A stretch of 49,136 nt of DNA from an uncultured Pelagibacteraceae bacterium (GTDB taxonomy: Bacteria; Pseudomonadota; Alphaproteobacteria; Pelagibacterales; Pelagibacteraceae), in contig CACFAT010000007.1 in assembly GCA_902564385.1 (NCBI GenBank), positions 1-49,136 of the forward strand. The letters are read 5' to 3'. The notes below the pieces were generated by a model that saw only the letters and a program-made list of their open reading frames with translations, did not search any database and had not been told where the DNA came from. Below are positions 9,901 to 19,140 of this stretch, piece after piece. Position 1 is the stretch's first letter; the number at the start of each line of letters is the position of its first letter. The position numbers were made by a program, and so were the translations under genes.

Positions 9901-10722
9901 ATGAAAAATACACATCAAGTTTATTTAATATCAGACTCAACAGGAGAAACGCTTGATAGAATATTTATGGCTCTGAAAGCACAATTTAATAACTTTGATT
10001 ATGATTTAAACCAATATTCATTTACAAGAACTGAAAACCAAATTTCTACAATATTAAATGATGCTAAAAAGAAAGAGAGTCCAATTATTTTATATACCGT
10101 TGTTAATAGTAAATTAGCAAAGTTTCTTGCAGAAGAAGCTAATAAAAAAAATATTCCATGTTTTGGTGTTTTGGGTGATCTAATACTCAATTTCTCGAAA
10201 ATTTTAAATGAAAAAGCAACGCATCAACCTAGTGCTCAACATGTTCTAGATGAGGATTATTATAAAAGGATTGAAGCAATTCAATTTACCATGAATCATG
10301 ACGATGGTAACAATACCGAAAATATTTTAGAGTCGGATATCATTTTAGTTGGTGTCAGCAGAACGAGCAAGACACCGACTTCCATATATCTTGCAAACAA
10401 GGGATTAAAAACTTCAAACATTCCACTTGTAAATGATATGAGTATTCCAAGTGATATTGTAAATTCAAAGACTTTATGTGTCATTGGCTTAACTACAGAA
10501 GCTGAAAGGCTTTATGACATAAGAAGAAATAGATTAAATTCACTGAAAGAAAATGAAGCTTTAGATTATACAAACTTAGAAAAAATCAGACTTGAGGTAG
10601 AACAGTCTAAAAAGATATTTAAAAAAAACAAATGGCCGACTATAGATGTTACTAGAAAATCAGTTGAAGAAACTGCAGCATCAATAATTAAAATATTTGA
10701 AATACAAAATAAAAATGGTTGA
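9901..10722 (+). CDS. ppsR: Bifunctional kinase/pyrophosphorylase of the PPDK/PEP synthetase regulatory family (DUF299)
   Basis: By family this protein switches pyruvate phosphate dikinase or PEP synthase on and off by ADP-dependent phosphorylation and Pi-dependent dephosphorylation of a threonine. The 273 residues begin with VYLISDSTGETLDRI, the family hallmark, and carry the P-loop-like GVSRTSKTPTSIYLA near residue 150, then NIPLVND and the C-terminal WPTIDVTRKSVEETAA. This is the 'RP001' gene that borders oriC in other alphaproteobacteria. It starts the rightward cluster ppsR-maf-aroE. Which dikinase it controls is not visible in the window. Confidence 0.92.
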   Translation: MKNTHQVYLISDSTGETLDRIFMALKAQFNNFDYDLNQYSFTRTENQISTILNDAKKKESPIILYTVVNSKLAKFLAEEANKKNIPCFGVLGDLILNFSKILNEKATHQPSAQHVLDEDYYKRIEAIQFTMNHDDGNNTENILESDIILVGVSRTSKTPTSIYLANKGLKTSNIPLVNDMSIPSDIVNSKTLCVIGLTTEAERLYDIRRNRLNSLKENEALDYTNLEKIRLEVEQSKKIFKKNKWPTIDVTRKSVEETAASIIKIFEIQNKNG

Positions 10723-11299
10723 AATTATTTTAGCATCAAAAAGCAAAGTTAGAGAGGAAATTTTGAAAAAAAATGGAATTCAATGTGTGGTGTCTCCTTC
10801 AAATATTGATGAGGATCCCGTAAAAGAAAGTTTATTAAATGAAGGTGCATCTCCAGAAATAATTTCAAAAAATTTAGCCGAACTAAAAGCAAATAAGGTT
10901 AGCCAAAAAAATTATGATGTTTTAGTTCTTGGTGCAGATAGTGTAATAGATTTAAACGGAGAATTAATTTCAAAACCTGAAGATAGGATAGAAGCCCTTA
11001 ATATTTTAAAAAAATTAAATGGAAAAAAACATTCGTTGATAAGTTCGGTTTGTATATCTAAAAATGGATTAATGACTTGGAATTATACAGATAAAGCGTA
11101 CCTAACAATGAAAAATTTCTCAGACGAACAATTAAAAGAATATTTAGAAAAAATAACAGACGAAGCCCTGTATGCATATAATGTATATCAAATAGAAGGA
11201 GAGGGTAGAAATTTATTTACATCGATTGATGGAGACGAAAATACTATTATGGGATTGCCTATAGCAAATATTAAAGAGTATCTAGGAAATTATAAATGA
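10715..11299 (+). CDS. maf: Maf-family nucleotide pyrophosphatase
   Basis: Maf proteins hydrolyse non-canonical or modified nucleoside triphosphates to monophosphates. I start at the ATG at 10715 because it gives the typical beginning MVEIILASKSKVREEIL; an upstream in-frame TTG at 10697 would add six residues with no family counterpart. Motifs seen are ILASKSKVREEIL (usually LASxSPRR), VLGADSVIDLNGELISKP with the catalytic Asp, and LLTSIDGDENTIMGLP-like text (read here as LFTSIDGDENTIMGLP) at the C-terminus. It is 194 residues, overlaps ppsR by 8 bases, and runs into aroE by an ATGA overlap. Confidence 0.93.
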   Translation: MVEIILASKSKVREEILKKNGIQCVVSPSNIDEDPVKESLLNEGASPEIISKNLAELKANKVSQKNYDVLVLGADSVIDLNGELISKPEDRIEALNILKKLNGKKHSLISSVCISKNGLMTWNYTDKAYLTMKNFSDEQLKEYLEKITDEALYAYNVYQIEGEGRNLFTSIDGDENTIMGLPIANIKEYLGNYK

Positions 11300-12090
11300 A
11301 AAAATTTTTAGTTATTGGAAATCCAATAGATCACTCACTATCTCCAAAATTGCACAATTTCTGGATAAAAAAATACAATTTAGAAGCAATTTATGGAAAA
11401 TTGGAGACACACAAAAGCGACCTACCTGAATTGTGTGAAAACTTAAAACAAGGTCAATTAAATGGTCTTAATGTGACTGTACCTTTTAAAAAGGAAATTA
11501 TTCCCTACATCAATGTCTTAAATGGTCATGCTCTGAGGACAAAATCCATAAACACAATTTCTGTTGAAAATGGAAATTTAATAGGTCACAACACTGATAT
11601 CGATGGTTTTGAACTTAGCATAAAAAAGTTAAATTATAATGTAACTAACAAGACTATAATTATTCTTGGTGCTGGTGGTGTAGTTCCATCAATAATATAT
11701 GCTTTAAAAAGAATGAATGCTTCTAAAATAGTTGTCAGCAACAGGACTAAAAGTAAGGTTGACGAATTAAAAGATTTATTTAACGACCTAATTGTACTGG
11801 ATTGGGGCGATCTAGTAGATTTTGATATGATAATTAATGCAACCAGTATAGGACTAAAAAAAGAAGATGATTTTGAGCATAATTTCAGTCAATTCGGAAA
11901 AAATAAATTTTTCTACGATGTAATTTATGATCCATATGAGACTAAATTTTTTAAAATAGGAAATCAGAAGGGTAATAATTTTGAAAATGGATTAAATATG
12001 TTCCTTTTCCAGGCTCAAAAGGCTTTTAATATTTGGCATAATATTGAACCAGATATTGACGAAGAAACTACAAATTTATTAAAAAATTGA
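11296..12090 (+). CDS. aroE: Shikimate dehydrogenase
   Basis: Reduces 3-dehydroshikimate to shikimate with NADPH in aromatic amino acid synthesis. The 264-residue protein has the substrate-binding VIGNPIDHSLSPKLHN, GLNVTVPFKKEII with the catalytic Lys, the NTD motif at GHNTDIDGF, the nucleotide-binding loop ILGAGGVVPSII, and the NR(T)K cofactor motif VSNRTKSK. Start and length are standard. It overlaps maf by 4 bases (ATGA), and the next gene follows 3 bases after its stop. Confidence 0.96.
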   Translation: MKKFLVIGNPIDHSLSPKLHNFWIKKYNLEAIYGKLETHKSDLPELCENLKQGQLNGLNVTVPFKKEIIPYINVLNGHALRTKSINTISVENGNLIGHNTDIDGFELSIKKLNYNVTNKTIIILGAGGVVPSIIYALKRMNASKIVVSNRTKSKVDELKDLFNDLIVLDWGDLVDFDMIINATSIGLKKEDDFEHNFSQFGKNKFFYDVIYDPYETKFFKIGNQKGNNFENGLNMFLFQAQKAFNIWHNIEPDIDEETTNLLKN

Positions 12091-12093
12091 ATT

Positions 12094-12834
12094 ATGAGAT
12101 TAAAAAATAAAGTTGCAATAATAACAGGATCAGCGTCAGGTTTTGGTAAAGGAATAGCTAAAAAATTTTCAGACGAAGGGGCGAAACTAATACTAGTTGA
12201 TATTAATTTAAATTTATTGAAAAAAGTTTCAAAATCATTATCCCAAGATCACTTTGCTGCAGACGTATCAAAAGAATCAAATTTTAGATCCTTATTACAA
12301 TTTACTCTCAAAAAATATAAGACCATAGATATAATTGTAAATAATGCAGGGATTACCCATAAACCAAAAAATATGGAAGCTGTAACAGGAAAGGAATTTG
12401 ATAAAGTAATTAATGTAAATGCTAAATCTGTTTATCTAAGCGCCAAATATTTTGTGCCCAGGATGAAGAAGTTAAGAAGAGGAGTAATTTTAAATGTAGC
12501 ATCAACAGCAGGTTTATCGCCGAGGCCAAAATTAAATTGGTATAATGCTAGCAAGGGATGGATGATTACAGCAACAAAAGCTATGGCTATTGAACTTGCC
12601 CCTTTTAATGTAAGAGTAAATGCAATTGCTCCCGTTGCCGGAGTAACGCCATTATTAAAATCATTTATGGGCGGAGATACCCCCCAAAAAAAAAAAGCAT
12701 TTTTGTCAACAATTCCAATCGGTAGATTCTCTACCCCTCAAGATATGGGAAACGCAGCATGTTTTTTATGTTCAGACGAGGCAAGCATGATAACAGGGAC
12801 AATTTTAGAGGTAGATGGAGGAAGGTGCATATAA
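12094..12834 (+). CDS. Short-chain dehydrogenase/reductase (FabG/glucose-dehydrogenase-like SDR)
   Basis: A 246-residue classical SDR with the cofactor loop TGSASGFGKGIA at about residues 10-21, NNAG, and the catalytic Ser137-Tyr150-Lys154 set (NVASTAG and YNASKG). The acidic residue after the second strand (LVDIN) suggests NAD(H) preference. The C-terminus ends in TGTILEVDGGRCI, as in many FabG-like dehydrogenases. Substrate cannot be read. It sits between aroE and coaE, which are direct neighbours in the classic alphaproteobacterial cluster, so it is probably a lineage-specific insertion. Gaps are 3 bases to aroE and 6 to coaE. Confidence 0.88.
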   Translation: MRLKNKVAIITGSASGFGKGIAKKFSDEGAKLILVDINLNLLKKVSKSLSQDHFAADVSKESNFRSLLQFTLKKYKTIDIIVNNAGITHKPKNMEAVTGKEFDKVINVNAKSVYLSAKYFVPRMKKLRRGVILNVASTAGLSPRPKLNWYNASKGWMITATKAMAIELAPFNVRVNAIAPVAGVTPLLKSFMGGDTPQKKKAFLSTIPIGRFSTPQDMGNAACFLCSDEASMITGTILEVDGGRCI

Positions 12835-12840
12835 ATAACC

Positions 12841-13428
12841 ATGATTAGAGTAGGTATGATGGGTGGGATAGGTTCTGGCAAATCATTTATTGCTAAACTA
12901 TTCAAATATCCAGTTTTTAACGCAGACCAAGAGGTAAACAATGTTTATAGAAAGAATAAGAACTGTTACAACCAACTTAAAAGAAGATTACCAAAATTTA
13001 TTAAATCATTCCCAATTAAAAAATCTGAACTAATTGAAGCTGTTTCCTCAAATCGTAAAAATATTAAAATAATATCTTCGATTGTTCATCCCATAGTGAG
13101 AAAAAAAATGGGTAAATTTTTGAGTCAAAATAGAAACTCTAGAATGGTTGTATTAGATATTCCTCTTTTAATTGAAAACAAACTTAATAAAAAAGGGGAT
13201 GTTTTAGTATTCGTAAGATCAAAAAAGTCGAAAATTTTAAAAAGATTAAAGAAAAGAAAAAATTATAATTTGAAAATTATAGAGGTATTGAAACAAAACC
13301 AATCTAAGTTGTTGAAAAAAAGGAAATTGGCAAAATATACAATCGATAATAATTATTCAGCTAATATAATGAATAATAAAATAAAAATATTAAAAAAAAA
13401 AATCTTTTATGAAAGAAGTAGTCCTTGA
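12841..13428 (+). CDS. coaE: Dephospho-CoA kinase
   Basis: Phosphorylates the 3'-OH of dephospho-CoA, the final step of coenzyme A synthesis. The 195-residue protein has the P-loop GGIGSGKSFIAKLF at the start, FNADQEV (the substrate-binding Asp motif, usually DAD), and VVLDIPLLIENK. The C-terminal half is very lysine-rich, which fits the A-rich DNA. It overlaps dnaQ by 20 bases. Confidence 0.94.
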   Translation: MIRVGMMGGIGSGKSFIAKLFKYPVFNADQEVNNVYRKNKNCYNQLKRRLPKFIKSFPIKKSELIEAVSSNRKNIKIISSIVHPIVRKKMGKFLSQNRNSRMVVLDIPLLIENKLNKKGDVLVFVRSKKSKILKRLKKRKNYNLKIIEVLKQNQSKLLKKRKLAKYTIDNNYSANIMNNKIKILKKKIFYERSSP

Positions 13429-14074
13429 TACTGAAACCACCGGACTATCAGTCAAAGATGGGCACAGAATTGTTGAAATTGGTTGCATAGAGTTAGATAA
13501 CTTAATTCCTACAAAAAAAATATTTCATTGTTATTTAAATCCCGAGAGAAAAGTTTCTGAATCTGCTTTGAAAGTTCATGGATATACCGATGAATTTTTG
13601 TCTGATAAAAAAAAATTTTTAGATATAGCTGATGAATTTTTAGAATTTATCAATAATAAAAAGGTTGTAATTCATAATGCAGAATTTGATATTGGTCATC
13701 TTAATAACGAGCTTTCTTTAATTAATAGAAACACAATATCAAAAGATAACGTTGTAGACACACTTGAGATTGCTAGAAATAAGTTCCCTGGTTCAAGTAT
13801 TAGTTTGGATGCACTTTGTAAAAGATTTAGAGTGGATAATACAAAAAGAGAAAAGCATAATGCTATATTAGATTGTGAACTCTTAGCAAAAGTATATATA
13901 AATCTTCTAGAGCAAAGAGAGCCAATTTTTCAATTTAACAGCATAATAGAAAAGAAAGATGTGAATTTAAATAAAATCAAAGGATATTCAAAAAAAATTG
14001 TAAATATTTCAAAAGAGGAATTAGAAAATCATGAAAAATTTTTAAAGTCTGAGCTAAAAAAAAATTATTATTAA
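13409..14074 (+). CDS. dnaQ: DNA polymerase III epsilon subunit (3'-5' exonuclease)
   Basis: The proofreading exonuclease of the replicative polymerase. The 221-residue protein shows Exo I VVLDTETTGL with the Asp/Glu pair near residues 7-9, Exo II VIHNAEFDIGHLNNEL, and Exo III HNAILDCELLAKVY with the His and Asp of the DEDDh type. A short C-terminal tail (about residues 175-221) presumably contacts the alpha subunit. It is convergent with secB; both TAA stops lie in the TTAA at 14071-14074. Confidence 0.96.
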   Translation: MKEVVLDTETTGLSVKDGHRIVEIGCIELDNLIPTKKIFHCYLNPERKVSESALKVHGYTDEFLSDKKKFLDIADEFLEFINNKKVVIHNAEFDIGHLNNELSLINRNTISKDNVVDTLEIARNKFPGSSISLDALCKRFRVDNTKREKHNAILDCELLAKVYINLLEQREPIFQFNSIIEKKDVNLNKIKGYSKKIVNISKEELENHEKFLKSELKKNYY

Positions 14075-14499
14075 TTTAACCTTTGTTGATACAATTGTTC
14101 AAAATTAATTTTTTTTTCTAACTTTAGATCTGGAAAGCCCGAATCTCTAATTATTCCTAAAAAAATTCTTTCTAGTTCAGGATAAACCTCATTTTGTACA
14201 TCACACAGAATAACTTTTTCTAGTTCTTCTTTTTTTAAAGATTTATCGTTTATCTTAATTACAGTTGAAAATAAAATTTCAAAAAAAGATTTTTTTTTAT
14301 TTTCACTTGGATCTTTATAAGTAAGCTTTGTAATTATCTCTATCATTTCATTTTTAAGTGGATTAGTTGTTATATTTATTCCCAAAGAATATTTAGTTAT
14401 ATATTCTCTGCTAAATATGAAAGTATCAGGGTTAGGTATTTCAACGGAAAGGTCTTTTACGTATTTTAAAACAATTTCATATTTTTTTGTTGTCATCAT
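14071..14499 (-). CDS. secB: Protein-export chaperone SecB
   Basis: A tetrameric cytosolic chaperone that keeps preproteins unfolded and hands them to SecA. The 142-residue protein has YVKDLSVEIPNPDTF near the N-terminus, the clearest SecB signature, and a C-terminal part with FPDLKLEKKINFEQLYQQRLN. Three adjacent start codons are possible (GTG 14502, ATG 14499, ATG 14496); I use the first ATG. Any of them overlaps fxsA. The acidic middle region is degenerate compared with gammaproteobacterial SecB, as expected for alphaproteobacteria. Confidence 0.88.
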   Translation of the reverse strand: MMTTKKYEIVLKYVKDLSVEIPNPDTFIFSREYITKYSLGINITTNPLKNEMIEIITKLTYKDPSENKKKSFFEILFSTVIKINDKSLKKEELEKVILCDVQNEVYPELERIFLGIIRDSGFPDLKLEKKINFEQLYQQRLN

Positions 14500-14899
14500 C
14501 ACTTAAATCCTCATAGTCACCATCAATATAATTTTTATTCTCATTATATTTTTTCCTTTTTTTTACAAATCTGTTTAATATTAAATTTCGAGTAAATGGA
14601 ATAATAAGAAGTATTCCAACAAAATCTGTTGCAAATCCTGGTAAGATTAATAGCACAGCTGCAAAAGCAAGAGTTGCACCTGATATTATTTCATAAATAG
14701 GTAGCTCATTTTTAAGTAGCTGACCCATTCCTGATCTCAGATTGTTAAATCCCTCATATCTAGCATAAGCAACTCCTGCCACTGCAGTAATTAATATTAG
14801 TAAAACGGTGTTAAATGCTCCTATTTGAGAACCAATTTTGATGAATAAGTAAATTTCAATAAGAGGAATACCGATAATCAAAAATAATACTGTGTTCAT
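14477..14899 (-). CDS. fxsA: FxsA-family cytoplasmic membrane protein
   Basis: A 140-residue inner-membrane protein of the FxsA family. It has three to four hydrophobic segments: about residues 2-22, 27-46, 75-95 and 95-105. The family motifs are IPLIEIYLFIKIGSQIG and AAVLLILPGFATDFVGILLIIPFTR. The tail is charged and cytosolic. FxsA can relieve exclusion of phage T7 in E. coli; the normal role is not known. It is divergent from the Tim44-like gene, with secB following on the same strand. Confidence 0.9.
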   Translation of the reverse strand: MNTVLFLIIGIPLIEIYLFIKIGSQIGAFNTVLLILITAVAGVAYARYEGFNNLRSGMGQLLKNELPIYEIISGATLAFAAVLLILPGFATDFVGILLIIPFTRNLILNRFVKKRKKYNENKNYIDGDYEDLSDDDNKKI

Positions 14900-14956
14900 T
14901 TGTCTATAATTTAATTAGCAGGTTGAAATTATCAACATAGTAAATATTATACTCAT

Positions 14957-15544
14957 ATGAGTTATAGCTTTGAATACATCGATATTATATTACTTGCAAT
15001 GATTGCAGGCTTCATTTTTCTGAGATTAAGAGGAATTTTAGGCAAAAAAACCGGATTTGAAGAAGATATAGACTCAAGTTTTGCTCATGAAGCCCCGCCA
15101 TCTAAACCTACTGTAGATTTAAATGCAAACACGTTCGATGAAAACGCTAAAAAAGAGTTTGTTAAAGGTGCTAAGATTGCTTATGAAACAATAATCACTA
15201 ATTTTGCTAGCGGAAAGCTAAAAGAAATAAAATCATTACTTGATAAAAGTGTTTATCTACAATTTGAACAAGCAATTAAAGATAGAGATGAAAAAAAGTT
15301 TTCTTCAGAAACAACATTTATTGGAATTAACTCAGCTGAAGTCAAAGAACATCAACAAAATAAAAATATGTTAGAAGTTACAGTAGAATTCGTAAGTGAA
15401 ATTATTTCATGTGTTAAAGATAAAGATAACAAAGTTGTTTCAGGCGATCCTGAAAAAATTAAAAAAGTTCTAGATACATGGAAGTTTTCTAAAGATAGTC
15501 GATCTTCAAATCCTAATTGGCTTCTAATTGATACTCAAGCTTGA
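14957..15544 (+). CDS. Tim44-like domain protein
   Basis: A 195-residue protein with one N-terminal membrane segment (IDIILLAMIAGFIFLRLRGILG, residues about 8-30), a short linker, and a soluble Tim44-like domain from about residue 65 (FVKGAKIAYETIITNFASGKL, KDKDNKVVSGDPEKIKKVLDTWKFSKD, ending in [11 protein letters not shown]). The W-F and PNW...I pattern is typical. In alphaproteobacteria this protein lies near fxsA/secB and is thought to act in the inner membrane, related to mitochondrial Tim44. The stop overlaps the next gene's TTG start. Confidence 0.9.
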   Translation: MSYSFEYIDIILLAMIAGFIFLRLRGILGKKTGFEEDIDSSFAHEAPPSKPTVDLNANTFDENAKKEFVKGAKIAYETIITNFASGKLKEIKSLLDKSVYLQFEQAIKDRDEKKFSSETTFIGINSAEVKEHQQNKNMLEVTVEFVSEIISCVKDKDNKVVSGDPEKIKKVLDTWKFSKDSRSSNPNWLLIDTQA

Positions 15545-15954
15545 CAAATAAGCTATCAGATAAAGATAAAAAAGACTGGCAAGATTTTTTAGATAGTTCT
15601 GAAAAGCTCCAAAGCAAAGATGTAGATCAATTAAAAAATCAAATAATTTCAGAGAGATCAATTGATCTTCACGGATATACTTTGGAAGAAGCTAACAAAC
15701 AAATTTCTGAATTTATTGAGACTTGCTACGTAAATAAAGTAAAGAAAGTAAATGTTATTACTGGTAAGGGTATGAGGTCAAAAAATTTGGAAGATCCCTA
15801 TCAATCTAAAGACTTAAGTATATTAAAATATTCAGTACCTGAATATATCAAAAATAATTCTGAATTAATGAGTAAAATAATTAAAATTGACTTTGAATCA
15901 GTTAATAGCCCTTCAAAAGGAAATTTTGATATATTTTTGAAAACTATAAAATAA
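15541..15954 (+). CDS. Smr-domain protein
   Basis: A 137-residue Smr (small MutS-related) domain protein. The domain shows [19 protein letters not shown] and [12 protein letters not shown], matching the D-L-H-G and T/H-G-x-G motifs linked to nuclease activity in the family. The start is TTG at 15541, overlapping the TGA of the Tim44-like gene in a TTGA junction; no ATG is found before the domain. The last 11 bases overlap hslU convergently. Its cellular role is not established. Confidence 0.88.
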   Translation: MTNKLSDKDKKDWQDFLDSSEKLQSKDVDQLKNQIISERSIDLHGYTLEEANKQISEFIETCYVNKVKKVNVITGKGMRSKNLEDPYQSKDLSILKYSVPEYIKNNSELMSKIIKIDFESVNSPSKGNFDIFLKTIK

Positions 15955-17311
15955 ACTTTGAAAGATCAGTATCTTTTACCAATTCGCCAATATTATCTTT
16001 TATATATTTACCGTCTACAGTAATTTTTTCTCCAGCCCTATCTGTTGCTGTAAAACTAATTTCATCTAAAACTCTTTCTATAATCGTATGTAACCTTCTT
16101 GCACCTATGTTTTCAACAGAGGAATTGACTTCACTAGCTATATTAGCAATAGTATTAATTCCATCTTCTGTAAATTCTAAATCCACATTTTCTGTTTTTA
16201 AAAGTGCTTTGTATTGTTTTATTAAGCTATTATCTGGTTCTTTTAATATTCTTATAAAATCTTCGCTATTTAGTGCGTCTAGCTCAACTCTTATTGGTAG
16301 TCTACCTTGCAACTCAGGTAAAAGATCCGAAGGTTTTGCTAATTGAAAAGCCCCTGAAGCAATAAATAAAATATGATCTGTTTTAACAGGTCCATATTTT
16401 GTACTTACTGTTGTTCCTTCTATTAATGGTAATAAATCTCTTTGAACACCCTCTCTTGAAACATCACCACCAACTCTATCTGTTCTTGCAGAAATTTTAT
16501 CAATTTCATCTAAAAATACGATCCCATTATTTTCTGTTGAATCTTTTGCTGATTTTATAATTTTGTCTTGTTCGATAAGTTTATCTGATTCTTCATTTAT
16601 TAAAATTTCGTGAGATTCTTTGACTGACATTTTCTTTTTCTTAGGCTTTTGACCCATGGATTTCCCAAGCATGTCAGAAATATTTATCATTCCGACATTT
16701 GCCCCTGGCATTCCAGGTATCTCAAATGATGGCATCTGATTAGATTCACTAACAGCTATTTCAATTTCATTATCATCTAAATCGCCATCTCTAAGTCTTT
16801 TTCTAAAACTTTCCCTTGTTGCAACACTTGCTTTATTACCTACCAGTGCATCTAAAACTCTGTCTTCAGCTAGTTTTTGTGCTTGAGCATGTACTTCTTT
16901 TCTTTTTTTTACTTTCTCCATAGCAATTGCAATTTCTAATAGGTCTCTTACAATTTGCTCTACATCACGTCCCACATATCCTACTTCAGTGAACCTTGTT
17001 GCCTCAACTTTTACAAACGGCGCTTCTGCTAGTTTTGAAAGTCTTCTAGAAATCTCAGTTTTTCCAACACCAGTTGGTCCAATCATTAGAATATTTTTCG
17101 GTAGAACCTCGTCTTTCATATCATCTTCTAAGGCCTGACGTCTCCATCTATTTCTAAGAGCGATGGCAACAGCTCTTTTAGCTTTATTTTGCCCAACAAC
17201 AAATCTGTCTAATTCTGAAACAATTTCTCTTGGTGATAATGAATTTGCAATTGTAGTCTTTTCTTTTGTAACTTTGCCTTTTGGAAATGATGTAACATTT
17301 GATTTTTCCAT
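15944..17311 (-). CDS. hslU: ATP-dependent protease ATPase subunit HslU
   Basis: The AAA+ unfoldase that feeds substrates into HslV. The 455-residue protein has Walker [15 protein letters not shown], the pore motif GYVGRD (residues about 106-111), the acidic I domain in the middle, Walker [12 protein letters not shown], and the sensor-2 region [11 protein letters not shown]. It ends in the hydrophobic DLSKFIL tail that docks into HslV. Its start codon overlaps the hslV stop by one base, which fits a tightly coupled two-gene operon. Confidence 0.98.
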   Translation of the reverse strand: MEKSNVTSFPKGKVTKEKTTIANSLSPREIVSELDRFVVGQNKAKRAVAIALRNRWRRQALEDDMKDEVLPKNILMIGPTGVGKTEISRRLSKLAEAPFVKVEATRFTEVGYVGRDVEQIVRDLLEIAIAMEKVKKRKEVHAQAQKLAEDRVLDALVGNKASVATRESFRKRLRDGDLDDNEIEIAVSESNQMPSFEIPGMPGANVGMINISDMLGKSMGQKPKKKKMSVKESHEILINEESDKLIEQDKIIKSAKDSTENNGIVFLDEIDKISARTDRVGGDVSREGVQRDLLPLIEGTTVSTKYGPVKTDHILFIASGAFQLAKPSDLLPELQGRLPIRVELDALNSEDFIRILKEPDNSLIKQYKALLKTENVDLEFTEDGINTIANIASEVNSSVENIGARRLHTIIERVLDEISFTATDRAGEKITVDGKYIKDNIGELVKDTDLSKFIL

Positions 17312-17826
17312 TATATTTTCTCCATACTCAAATTATCGTTAGTAAAGACACAAATATCTGACGCAACTTTAATAGATTTTTTAGCAATTTCTTCTGCAGA
17401 CATATCAGTATCCATTAATACCTTTGCGGCTGCTAAAGCATAATTTCCACCTGAACCAATCCCAATAACATCTCCCTCGGGTTCAAGAACATCACCTGTT
17501 CCAGAAATTATAAAACTTTTTTCCTTATCACCTATTGCCATTAAGGCCTCTAATCTTCTTAAATATTTATCTGTACGCCAATCTTTTGCTAATTCTACAG
17601 CAGCTCTTGTTAGGTTCCCCGCATGCTTTTCAAGCTTTGACTCTAGTCTCTCAAACAGAGTAAGTGCATCTGCTGTTGATCCTGCAAAACCTGCGATCAC
17701 ATTTCTTTTCTCAATTTTACGAACTTTGTTTGCAGTTTTCTTAATTACAGTATTACCCATACTAACTTGACCGTCACTGGCCACAACTACGTCATTATTT
17801 TTTCTTACAAGTACAATTGTTGTCAT
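17311..17826 (-). CDS. hslV: ATP-dependent protease proteolytic subunit HslV
   Basis: A threonine protease related to proteasome beta subunits. After removal of Met the chain begins [23 protein letters not shown], with the catalytic Thr1 first. [14 protein letters not shown] and [17 protein letters not shown] are conserved. The 171-residue length is standard. It is divergent from hisB, with 90 bases between them. Confidence 0.98.
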   Translation of the reverse strand: MTTIVLVRKNNDVVVASDGQVSMGNTVIKKTANKVRKIEKRNVIAGFAGSTADALTLFERLESKLEKHAGNLTRAAVELAKDWRTDKYLRRLEALMAIGDKEKSFIISGTGDVLEPEGDVIGIGSGGNYALAAAKVLMDTDMSAEEIAKKSIKVASDICVFTNDNLSMEKI

Positions 17827-17916
17827 GGACTATAGATGGATATGAATTTAAATAGTTCAAGCCCAGGTTTAGTATTATTGATATAATCAAAAATACCTAT
17901 ATACCTAATTTAAATT

Positions 17917-18507
17917 ATGAAAAGAAAAGCAAAAATAGCTAGAAAAACAAAAGAAACCAATATCAGTGTTGACCTTAATATTGATGGCAAAGGTAAGTAC
18001 AAAGTTGACACAGGAATAGGTTTTTTAGATCACATGCTCGAGCAGTTATCTAAACACTCATCTATGGATTTAACTGTTAAAGCTAAAGGTGACACACACA
18101 TTGACCTTCACCACACAACTGAAGACACTGGAATTGCTATTGGAGAATGCTTAAAGAAAGCATCAAAAAAATTTGTAGGCATTAAAAGATATGCTCACAT
18201 TCTGTTACCAATGGATGAAACATTAACAAGAGTTGCAATAGATGTTTCTAACAGACCTTATTTAATTTGGAATGTGAAATTAAAAGTTGAAAAACTTGGA
18301 GAGATGGACACAGAATTATTTAAAGAATGGTTCCAAGCATTCTCACAAGCTGCAGGAATTACATTGCACGTTGAAAATATTTACGGTGACAATAGTCACC
18401 ACATCATAGAGTCTTGCTATAAAGGCCTGGCAAGGACTTTAAGAGCTGCATTGGAATTAGATCCTAGGAATAAAAGTACAATTCCATCTACTAAAGGCTC
18501 TTTATAA
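17917..18507 (+). CDS. hisB: Imidazoleglycerol-phosphate dehydratase
   Basis: Dehydrates imidazole glycerol phosphate in histidine synthesis. The 196-residue protein has [31 protein letters not shown] (metal-binding His residues) and the second signature [17 protein letters not shown], and is of the monofunctional type. It heads the his operon next to hslV, the usual alphaproteobacterial layout. hisH follows after 5 bases. Confidence 0.97.
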   Translation: MKRKAKIARKTKETNISVDLNIDGKGKYKVDTGIGFLDHMLEQLSKHSSMDLTVKAKGDTHIDLHHTTEDTGIAIGECLKKASKKFVGIKRYAHILLPMDETLTRVAIDVSNRPYLIWNVKLKVEKLGEMDTELFKEWFQAFSQAAGITLHVENIYGDNSHHIIESCYKGLARTLRAALELDPRNKSTIPSTKGSL

Positions 18508-18512
18508 AATTA

Positions 18513-19139
18513 ATGGACGTCACTATTGTTGACTATAAATCGGGTAATATTAGCTCTGTAATTAATTCCTTTAATGAAGTTGCTAAAGGTAAAGTAAATA
18601 TCGAAGTAACCTCAGATTTAAATAAAATTAAATCTAGTGACAAGGTAGTATTGCCAGGGCAGGGATCCTTTAAGAGCTGTATAGACGGTTTAAATGGCAT
18701 AAATGGCTTAATAGACGCTCTAAGCGAGTTTGCGTTATATAATAAAAAACCTCTCTTAGGAATTTGCGTAGGCCTTCAAATGTTTGCGGATATTGGTTAT
18801 GAAGAAGTTGAAACAAAAGGATTAGGTTGGATCTCTGGTAAGGTATCTAAAATTAATAATCAAAACGGAAAATATAAACTACCCCATATCGGCTGGAACC
18901 AAATAAATATTGTTAAAGATAGTAAAATTTTTAAAGATATAGAAAACAATTCTCATATGTATTTTGTTCACAGTTATGAATTTATTCCAAATGATAATTC
19001 AGTTACAGCCGCAACAACAGATTATGCATCAAATATAGTTTGTGCAGTAGAAAAAGAAAATATATTTGGAACTCAATTTCACCCAGAAAAAAGTGATAAG
19101 TTAGGACTTAAAATAATTAATAATTTTATAAATTTGTAA
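18513..19139 (+). CDS. hisH: Imidazole glycerol phosphate synthase, glutaminase subunit
   Basis: Supplies ammonia from glutamine to HisF. The 208-residue protein shows DYKSGNISSV at the start, VLPGQGSF, the nucleophile motif LLGICVGLQMF with its Cys, and the catalytic His/Glu in TQFHPEKSDKLG. The next ATG begins one base after its stop and opens a 43-codon lipoprotein gene rather than hisA. Confidence 0.97.
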   Translation: MDVTIVDYKSGNISSVINSFNEVAKGKVNIEVTSDLNKIKSSDKVVLPGQGSFKSCIDGLNGINGLIDALSEFALYNKKPLLGICVGLQMFADIGYEEVETKGLGWISGKVSKINNQNGKYKLPHIGWNQINIVKDSKIFKDIENNSHMYFVHSYEFIPNDNSVTAATTDYASNIVCAVEKENIFGTQFHPEKSDKLGLKIINNFINL

Positions 19140-19140
19140 A

